This document shows positions 8,601 to 12,774 of a stretch of 12,774 bases of DNA, piece after piece (the first letter of the stretch is position 1; every line of letters begins with the position of its first letter). The stretch spans positions 1 through 12,774 of the forward strand of contig HF999714.1 of the NCBI GenBank assembly GCA_000434215.1. Reading direction: 5' to 3'. Origin of the DNA: Bacteroides sp. CAG:144. GTDB taxonomy: Bacteria > Bacteroidota > Bacteroidia > Bacteroidales > UBA11471. The position numbers and the translations under genes were made by a program. The notes beneath the pieces were generated by a model that saw nothing but the letters and a program-made list of their open reading frames with translations, searched no databases and had not been told where the DNA came from.

Positions 8601-8681
8601 AATCTGCGCACCGACGGAGAGCAATGGAAAGTGGTTCTCACGGAGCAGGAGTTTGCAAAACGCATGTTTGAAGATTGCTAA
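5640..8681 (+). CDS. Beta-class (type III Mod-like) DNA methyltransferase
   Basis: 1013-residue S-adenosylmethionine-dependent DNA methyltransferase, probably N6-adenine. The catalytic motif IV is VYIDPPYNTG (DPPY at 483-486); motif I, the AdoMet site, is DYFAGSATSG (774-783), preceded by GGVQLKKGKKPEKL (744-757, motif X-like). The order IV - target recognition domain - I defines the beta class used by type III Mod proteins. The recognition domain should lie at about residues 520-740. Typical Mod proteins are near 600-700 residues; here about 480 residues precede motif IV, starting MATQFDKFIATMKTVLMLDQ, with no domain I can name. About 230 residues follow motif I. ATG 5640 has only an AT-rich leader. 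Nucleotides 7060-8100 are about 35% GC against about 50% in the flanks, suggesting a swapped catalytic/recognition module. It should protect host DNA from the downstream Res-like protein. Confidence 0.93.
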   Translation: MATQFDKFIATMKTVLMLDQADLDFGIYRIMNQKRDQIESYLNNDLRWQVTETIRENASNDAEAVKKELTQLVATLTAAGMNPDDAPKVKELKERIARCGNSEELENEVYSHLTIFFGRYYDGGDFISQRRYKKDVYAIPYEGEEVKLYWANADQYYIKTAEYFRNYRFAVNGDKFCEFTLREATTEQNNNVAQNNMERRFALCEETPVEVIGNTLHIYFTYELYPKATKQKRLIEAAYETVKDAIPAEFAAVLALRPTESDRTRTLLQKHLNTYVARNSFDFFIHKDLGGFLSRELDFYIKNEILVIDDINARTPDEFLKHLTVIKAIKMVGMKLITFLASLENYQKRLWLKKKFVVESNYCITLDRVPEKFYAEIAANDAQREEWMRLFAIDEITSQNTDGSFVAGKSRYSVPLTVEFLKENPFLVLDTKFFTAEFKNALLASIDHIDEQCDGLLINSENFQALELLQEKYRGCVKCVYIDPPYNTGDDDFAYKDCLKESSWLTFIENRLQSSRAFYQAGGTFAASIDINEIDHLTELLDKELGRINRKANITVRRASLTGAKVINPGPVNIGENVILYSNNVSKWQPQNAYRAKGYDNRYGAMIVNPQDDYSKWRFSTVLEEFAKYKGIQKSKLKKTLGNAYEEELLQYVIKKAEGVIRLAALDEYSIGSKAIEIKKESQKNPSRIYHLERTGANDYYVINGNAILFYKDRLKWMGDGLVPVEQISDIWDDVLPNDLHNEGGVQLKKGKKPEKLVNRIFECTTNEGDTILDYFAGSATSGAVALKSKRKFINIEANEYFDDIPLKRLKNTLHGDTSGVTNLYQWKGGGFFKYMRLEQYEDTLNNLTIQPVNISKDNADFYDGYVLGYMLDIETRDSLFNMKWFRNPWNMKLRITRQNETREEKIDVIETFNYLIGLNVTSILYPKKGICTVDGVTRSGERTLVIWRDCDTVDNDALNDSFRRMSYSTRDTEFDRIYVNGDNNLENLRTDGEQWKVVLTEQEFAKRMFEDC

Positions 8682-8685
8682 AACC

Positions 8686-8690
8686 GGAGG
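8686..8690 (+). promoter_or_regulatory. Shine-Dalgarno GGAGG fixing the Res start
   Basis: GGAGG lies 7 nt before ATG 8698. A longer open frame exists back to TTG 8653 inside the methyltransferase gene, but that start has no ribosome-binding site, and its first 15 residues (MQNACLKIAKTGGRI) read as antiframe of the methyltransferase end. The site therefore supports 8698. Confidence 0.7.
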
Positions 8691-8697
8691 ACGCATC

Positions 8698-11600
8698 ATG
8701 CCACGAGGACAAAGACAAACAAGACAACCGCAGGTTGAAGGCAAGCTGAGCAATTCGCTTGTCCTCAATCGCTATATACTCTCGCTGTTCGGCGCAACCA
8801 GTCTGGAAGCCCTCAGCGAACATTTGAAAGATCCCATATTGGAAGGTTGGGACGAAAATAACGTGTCGTACTTCTACCGAGAACTTCTGTCACGGTTGTT
8901 TGCAACCAGCGAGCTAACCGAAGAGATGTTATTGGCCTATGACGAGAACATATATCGTCATACCCAAGCAATCAGCGAGAAGCGCGAGGCTCAGGTCAGG
9001 TGGAAATATTTCCAGTACCTCAGCCTGTTGTTCACGGAGATATATCTCGACAAATATTTCAGCGACAGGAAAAAGCTGCTTGCCGATATCAACACGTATC
9101 TTCGGTTGAGTTTCAATGCCGATCCGAAGACCTATCACGGTATGACCGATTTCACGGAAGCCGACCTGAACAAGGTGGCTTTCTGGTCGGCCACGGGTTC
9201 GGGCAAGACATTGCTCATGCATGTAAATATGTTACAATATCGCCATTATGCCGAGAAGTATCGCCAAAAGCCCAATCGTATCATTCTTATTACGCCGAAT
9301 GAGGGCTTGACAAACCAGCACCTCGAAGAATTTCGTAAGAGTAACATCGGAGCCGGCGTATTCAACAAAAATACCGCAAGTGGACTGTTTGCAGGCCATG
9401 ATGTCGATATCCTTGAGATTACCAAACTGGGAGATACCGACGGTGACAAGACGGTGGCTGTGGGCTTTTTTGAGGGTAACAACCTGGTGTTGGTGGATGA
9501 AGGGCATCGCGGGTCGGGCGGTGAGGCATGGAAGCAAAGACGCGATCAATTATGTGAGACAGGATTCTCGTTTGAGTATAGCGCGACTTTCGGTCAATCG
9601 ATATCCGCAATCAGCAATGCAGCAAAACGCAAGGATATGCTCCACGAATACGGCAAGGCTACGCTTTTTGACTACAGCTATCACTATTTCTATAATGATG
9701 GCTATGGCAAGGATTACCAGATTCTAAACATGAATAGCAATTGGGGTAGTTCGCTCAGCGACAATCTACTCATCATGTACCTGACAGCTTGTATGCTCAA
9801 CTTCTATGAGCAACAGCGCCTGTATCGTGATAATCGGGCCGATTTACGTCCGTTTCTTCTGGAAAATCCGCTTGCTGTCTTTGTCGGCGGCTCGGTGACT
9901 GCTGATAAAAGTATCGGGTCACAGGAAGTCAGCGACATTGTCTTTATCCTGAAATTCTTTCAGCAGTTCATTGCAAATAAACAGGCATCGATCAGTAATA
10001 TAGACCATCTGTTGCATGGTAGTGACGGCTTGAATGACAAGTATGGTCATCCTATTTTTGCGCGTCAGTTTGCCTACCTGCGCAACCTGCCGGAACATGA
10101 GGCGGAAGGTATATACAATGATATGCTCGGGCTTGTGTTCCATTGCTCGGTTGCAGGTGCACAATTGCATCTTGATAACTTGAAAGGAAAGGACGGCGAG
10201 ATCGGTATGCGCATCGGTAATGGAGAATACTTCGGCATTATCAATGTTGGAGACAGTGGTACGCTTGCCAAGAAATGCGAGGAGGCCGGACTTAACGTAA
10301 TGAGCAAGGATTTTACCGAAAAGTCGCTTTTTGCCACTATCAACAAACCCGACAGCAGTCTGAATATTCTTATAGGTAGCAAGAAATTCACGGAAGGATG
10401 GTCGTCGTGGCGTGTTTCTACCATGGGCTTGCTCAATGTGGGCAAATCGGAAGGTAGTCAGATTATACAGCTATTCGGTCGAGGAGTACGCTTGAAGGGT
10501 TATCGGTTTTCGCTGAAACGCTCCTCTGCTTTGGATCCGTCTCTTCAGCCTGAAAGCAAGCCCCGTTTCATGCATAACCTTGAGACACTCAATATTTTTG
10601 GTATTAAGGCCGATTATATGGAGCAGTTCAAGCAATTCATCGAAGATGAAGGCCTGCCGACAAATGATTCGGATTGGGAGGAGTTTGATCTGCCGGTCTT
10701 GCCTGTCGCCAATCTCAGAGGAAAGCGTTTGAAATACTTGAAAGTAAAAGACGGTTGTGATTTCAAGAAGGATGAGAAGGTAATAATTAAAACAGGTATG
10801 CTGAGTAACACACCTGTTACGCTTGATTATTATCCCAAAATACAAGCGATGCGCAGTGCGGGTCGAAAGAGTATTCTTGACGAGACAAATACTACCTTGC
10901 ATAAAGCTATATTAACACCGGAGCATCTCGCATTCGTTGATTGGAACAAGGTATATTTTGCTATAGTAGACTACAAAAATGAGCGTAGCTGGTATAATCT
11001 GTGCGTCTCTTCCGAAGATATTCGGGAGGTTGCTATGGATAGCAGTTGGTATACGCTGTTTATTCCCGAACCCCAGATGTTGTTCACAGATTTTGGCAGC
11101 CAGACGGCTATGTGGCATGATATTCTTGTCACTCTGTTGAAGGGCTATGTGGAGAAGGTTTATAACAATGCGAAAAGCCGTTGGATGAGCCAGAATGTGG
11201 AGACTGCATACCTTGACAGTAGCCATCCCAATTTTGAGGAGGAATATCGCGTTCTTATGCACAAGGAATTGTTCAAGAACGAGGATGAGGCTGGATTCTG
11301 CAAGGCAATCAATAAGCTAAAACAGGAATTAACTGAAGGCACTTTCTCAAAGTCAATCAGGATTGCAAATTCGAATGATTTTGAGGCTCTGTATATAGCA
11401 GGACACTTGTATCAGCCCTTACTGTATCTGAATGAATCGAACTTCAACCACAAGGAACTCGGCAACCTCATTGAAGTGCAGCCTGTGGCTTTGAACAAAG
11501 GCGAACGTGATTTTGTGTGTGATATACAACGGTTCTTTGATAATAATCCAGCTTTTTTTGCAGATAAATCGTTGTATCTGCTTCGCAACAAGAGCCGTAA

Positions 11601-11997
11601 AGGTATCGGATTCTTTGATGACAGCGGGTTCTATCCTGATTTCATTGTATGGCTTGTCGTAGGCGAGCATCAGTATGTGTCGTTTATAGATCCCAAAGGC
11701 ATAAGGAACCTAAACGGTTTTTCTGATAGTAAAATTCAGTTGCATAAAGTTATCCGTGAGGATATAGAACCAGGATTGCACGATGCAAGTATTACCTTGA
11801 ATAGCTATATTATCTCGAATACTGAGATGAAAGATGTAAAGCATTGGGTTGATTTCCCGGAATTAGACTTGAACAGTAAACAGATGAAGTTCAATGAGCA
11901 TCATATCTATTTTCAGGGAGACCAAAAGGAATCATACATTCAACTGATATTGGAGAATATGATTTCTTCTTCAGCGACAAAAGTAAGTTTCCGGTAA
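8698..11997 (+). CDS. Type III Res-like DEAD/DEAH helicase with C-terminal PD-(D/E)xK nuclease
   Basis: 1099-residue superfamily 2 helicase fused to a nuclease. Motif I is WSATGSGKT (ATGSGKT at 165-171), motif II VDEGH (DEGH, 267-270), motif III SATF (295-298), and motif VI QLFGRGVRL (591-599, with arginines 595 and 598). KFTEGWSSWR, about 35 residues before motif VI, is motif V-like. Near the C-terminus GFYPDFIVWL (PD at 980-981) is followed by IDPKG (D998, K1000), a PD-x(16)-DxK nuclease centre as in type III Res subunits. An N-terminal region of about 150 residues precedes the motor. It starts 16 bp after the methyltransferase stop. Expected role: ATP-dependent translocation and endonucleolytic cleavage of unmodified DNA together with the Mod-like protein. 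The DEGH in place of DEAH/DEAD is a variant common in this branch, and I do not read it as a defect. Confidence 0.92.
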   Translation: MPRGQRQTRQPQVEGKLSNSLVLNRYILSLFGATSLEALSEHLKDPILEGWDENNVSYFYRELLSRLFATSELTEEMLLAYDENIYRHTQAISEKREAQVRWKYFQYLSLLFTEIYLDKYFSDRKKLLADINTYLRLSFNADPKTYHGMTDFTEADLNKVAFWSATGSGKTLLMHVNMLQYRHYAEKYRQKPNRIILITPNEGLTNQHLEEFRKSNIGAGVFNKNTASGLFAGHDVDILEITKLGDTDGDKTVAVGFFEGNNLVLVDEGHRGSGGEAWKQRRDQLCETGFSFEYSATFGQSISAISNAAKRKDMLHEYGKATLFDYSYHYFYNDGYGKDYQILNMNSNWGSSLSDNLLIMYLTACMLNFYEQQRLYRDNRADLRPFLLENPLAVFVGGSVTADKSIGSQEVSDIVFILKFFQQFIANKQASISNIDHLLHGSDGLNDKYGHPIFARQFAYLRNLPEHEAEGIYNDMLGLVFHCSVAGAQLHLDNLKGKDGEIGMRIGNGEYFGIINVGDSGTLAKKCEEAGLNVMSKDFTEKSLFATINKPDSSLNILIGSKKFTEGWSSWRVSTMGLLNVGKSEGSQIIQLFGRGVRLKGYRFSLKRSSALDPSLQPESKPRFMHNLETLNIFGIKADYMEQFKQFIEDEGLPTNDSDWEEFDLPVLPVANLRGKRLKYLKVKDGCDFKKDEKVIIKTGMLSNTPVTLDYYPKIQAMRSAGRKSILDETNTTLHKAILTPEHLAFVDWNKVYFAIVDYKNERSWYNLCVSSEDIREVAMDSSWYTLFIPEPQMLFTDFGSQTAMWHDILVTLLKGYVEKVYNNAKSRWMSQNVETAYLDSSHPNFEEEYRVLMHKELFKNEDEAGFCKAINKLKQELTEGTFSKSIRIANSNDFEALYIAGHLYQPLLYLNESNFNHKELGNLIEVQPVALNKGERDFVCDIQRFFDNNPAFFADKSLYLLRNKSRKGIGFFDDSGFYPDFIVWLVVGEHQYVSFIDPKGIRNLNGFSDSKIQLHKVIREDIEPGLHDASITLNSYIISNTEMKDVKHWVDFPELDLNSKQMKFNEHHIYFQGDQKESYIQLILENMISSSATKVSFR

Positions 11998-12020
11998 ATC
12001 CTATGCTATTTTTGCATGTC

Positions 12021-12048
12021 TCAAAAATATTTGAATAACGATTTTTGA
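12021..12048 (+). terminator. Weak AT-rich stem-loop after the operon
   Basis: TCAAAAAT at 12021-12028 pairs perfectly with ATTTTTGA at 12041-12048 across a 12-nt loop, 24 bp after the Res stop codon. The stem has only one G-C pair and no clean U-tract after it, so it would be a poor intrinsic terminator. Position is the main argument. Confidence 0.25.
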
Positions 12049-12201
12049 TATTCATAATATAAGCATTGGCGTTTTATGTCCGGCTCATAGCAAGAGTTGG
12101 ACTTTAATGTTCCATCCAATAATAAAATTTATGGTGAGATATAAGCATGTAATTTAGTTCCCAATAGCATCTTTTGTGAAATTGCGGCGCATTTCCGATG
12201 C

Positions 12202-12227
12202 ACTATCAAATACCTGTTGACTATCAA
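12202..12227. repeat. Short direct repeat ACTATCAA
   Basis: ACTATCAA occurs at 12202-12209 and 12220-12227, 18 bp apart start to start, inside a non-coding stretch between the operon and the leftward open frame. It could be an operator or recombinase arm, or chance; the rest of 11998-12231 shows no gene. Confidence 0.25.
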
Positions 12228-12231
12228 TAGT

Positions 12232-12309
12232 TTACAGCTTAAAAGATAGGATTCTCAAAAATTTACTTGTTTTTTCGCAAAAAATCGACGATTTAACGAT
12301 TTTTTTCAT
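12232..12309 (-). CDS. Possible 25-residue small protein or leader peptide
   Basis: ATG at 12309 lies downstream of GGAGAGAG with good spacing and encodes MKKIVKSSIFCEKTSKFL followed by RILSFKL and TAA. It is the last section of the longer leftward frame, but it has its own ribosome-binding site and a TATCTTTG promoter-like box about 70 bp upstream. The peptide is strongly basic, with a single Cys. A leader peptide before a gene further left is one reading, but the next gene to the left faces the other way. Low confidence. Confidence 0.25.
   Translation of the reverse strand: MKKIVKSSIFCEKTSKFLRILSFKL
12279..12306. terminator. Hairpin with three overlapping CGATTT/AAATCG arms
   Basis: AAAAAATCG at 12279-12287 pairs perfectly with CGATTTTTT at 12297-12305 over a 9-nt loop, and the 3' arm lies in a seven-T run (12300-12306), so for plus-strand RNA it has terminator form. 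The loop itself contains CGATTT (12289-12294), which can pair instead with AAATCG at 12282-12287, giving a competing tight hairpin. It could end transcripts from the defence operon, or act as an attenuator in leftward RNA. Confidence 0.35.
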
Positions 12310-12376
12310 TGTCTCTCTCCGAACAGAGGGAAAAGAGGCAAAAACAGCCCTTTTGAGCCCCGACTGCCCTCGTCTG

Positions 12377-12411
12377 CAAAGATAGGGCATGTCGGGTTTT
12401 ATTTCGCCAAA
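12377..12411 (-). promoter_or_regulatory. Candidate leftward Bacteroides-type promoter
   Basis: On the minus strand TATCTTTG (plus 12377-12384) is a perfect TAnnTTTG -7 box; TTTG (plus 12408-12411) lies 23 bp upstream, slightly farther than the usual 19-21. Transcription would start near 12370 and run through the 25-residue frame. Confidence 0.35.
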
Positions 12412-12603
12412 ATGGGCTGTAAAATCGAGGATGGGTTCACGGATATTTTCAGGCTCTAATCGTGGAGTCTTGTCTTTGGTCAGAGTGTCATTTTGCTCGG
12501 CTTTAATAACACCAGGAGCACAAATAAATATTGCAGCCAAAAGAAAAAACGGCTGGAACCATTTAGCCTTGGCGCAGCTATCTCTTTTCTTCCCTTATTT
12601 TGA

Positions 12604-12648
12604 CTTTACTTTAATGAACGTATATATGAATACGGGGATAAAGTAAAG
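12604..12648. repeat. 10-bp perfect inverted repeat CTTTACTTTA
   Basis: CTTTACTTTA at 12604-12613 is exactly complementary to TAAAGTAAAG at 12639-12648, with a 25-nt spacer. Each arm is also a CTTTA tandem. It lies immediately outside the phased repeat array and may be a hairpin terminator, or a junction product at the edge of an inserted element. Confidence 0.4.
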
Positions 12649-12650
12649 GT

Positions 12651-12774
12651 GATGATTTCATGGAAAAGTGTAGTTTTCAAACCTCACTTTTGATGGAAAA
12701 GTGTATAAATGGAGTCTGATTCGTTGGAAAAAGTGTGACTAATTCGATTTATTCGCTTGAAAAAGTGTAGAACC
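12651..12774. mobile_element. Probable end of an IS21-family insertion sequence (partial)
   Basis: Four copies of a TGGAAAAGTGT-type motif lie at 12661-12671, 12694-12704, 12725-12736 and 12758-12768; their GTGT ends fall at 12671, 12704, 12736 and 12768, that is 33, 32 and 32 bp apart. Copies 3 and 4 share an 18-base unit (from ATTCG) with 16 identities. IS21-family elements characteristically carry several such transposase-binding repeats at their ends, so this looks like one terminus, with istA/istB outside the window. The exact boundary, somewhere near 12650, cannot be fixed without the other end or an empty site. Alternative: phased binding sites for a regulator or replication protein. 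Confidence 0.4.

Larger units (their letters stand above)
12232..12594 (-). pseudogene. Leftward open frame with signal peptide but no start codon
   Basis: The minus-strand frame is open from just after TAA 12595-12597 to TAA 12232-12234 (120 codons). It begins GKKRDSCAKAKWFQPFFLLA and continues AIFICAPGVIKAEQNDTLTK: basic residues, a hydrophobic core and a cleavage-like IKA/E, which is a convincing export signal. No ATG precedes it; only a TTG at 12540, inside the hydrophobic core, could serve. The rest (EPILDFTAHFGEIKPDMPYL onward) matches no family I know and becomes low-complexity and Lys/Phe/Ile-rich at the end. It is best read as an exported protein's 5' part that lost its start next to the putative insertion-sequence end and then runs into non-coding sequence. 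Confidence 0.3.

Noticed and set aside
8653..8697. Starting the Res-like gene at TTG 8653
   Set aside because: No ribosome-binding site there, and the overlap with the methyltransferase is not needed; ATG 8698 has GGAGG at ideal spacing.
8058..8768. 236-codon open frame on the minus strand across the methyltransferase/Res junction
   Set aside because: Antisense to two well-supported genes and to the Res ribosome-binding site; its composition (Cys/His/Ile scatter) does not look like a protein family.
2468..11997. Calling the operon a complete DISARM or BREX system
   Set aside because: No DrmA-, DrmB- (DUF1998) or DrmC- (phospholipase D) like protein and no PglZ, BrxC or PglX is present; the methyltransferase is beta-class Mod-like and the last gene is Res-like with a PD-(D/E)xK motif.
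9..12715. Near-match TATAAAYGGAGTYT at the left edge (about 10-23) and in the right-hand repeat array (about 12704-12717)
   Set aside because: Only 12 of 14 bases match, in direct orientation, and the left copy lacks the GAAAAGTGT repeats, so it is not a second element end.
1..12774. CRISPR array, tRNA or rRNA genes
   Set aside because: No regularly spaced long repeats with unique spacers (the only phased repeats are 11-12 bp, four copies) and no cloverleaf or rRNA-like sequence was seen.

Overview
The window looks like an accessory (mobile, defence-type) region of a Bacteroidales genome. The basis is circumstantial: a low-GC background, AT-rich translation starts beside a few real Shine-Dalgarno sites, promoter-like TTTG / TAnnTTTG elements of the Bacteroides type, a Cro/XRE regulator of the kind that sits before restriction-modification operons in that order, and CoiA-like and Fic/RecG-tail fragments that read like Bacteroidales proteins. 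No rRNA, tRNA or housekeeping gene is present, so species cannot be told.

Layout. 1-526 is AT-rich and shows no gene. 542-2031 is a gene graveyard: the N-terminus of a metallophosphoesterase with ruined metal-site motifs and a frameshift (542-771), joined to the C-terminal winged helix of a Fic- or RecG/AlbA-type protein (758-973), facing a CoiA-like zinc-ribbon N-terminus that has lost its nuclease part (901-1158, minus), preceded by an HTH + EVE-like gene broken by an in-frame TGA (1184-1945, minus). 2050-2434 is non-coding and holds a likely promoter.

The core is one plus-strand operon, 2468-11997: a 66-residue Cro/XRE repressor-like protein, a 976-residue SNF2/HepA (RapA-like) ATPase, a 1013-residue beta-class (type III Mod-like) DNA methyltransferase with a very long N-terminal extension, and a 1099-residue type III Res-like DEAD/DEAH helicase ending in a PD-(D/E)xK nuclease motif. 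Gaps between genes are 11, 29 and 16 bp. Mod plus Res would form a type III-like restriction-modification pair: the methyltransferase marks self DNA, and the helicase-nuclease translocates on and cuts unmarked DNA. The SNF2 motor is an extra component that classical type III systems lack, and it brings the set near DISARM in concept, although DrmA, DrmB and DrmC are not here. I regard it as a candidate extended type III-like / DISARM-like defence system. The catalytic and target-recognition part of the methyltransferase (about 7060-8100) is about 35% GC against about 50% on both sides, as expected if specificity has been swapped by recombination.

Downstream (11998-12774) there are two AT-rich hairpins, a minus-strand open frame with a signal peptide but no start codon, a TATCTTTG promoter-like element pointing left, and at the edge four copies of a TGGAAAAGTGT-type repeat phased at 32-33 bp. 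The repeats look like the multi-repeat end of an IS21-family insertion sequence whose body would lie outside the window.
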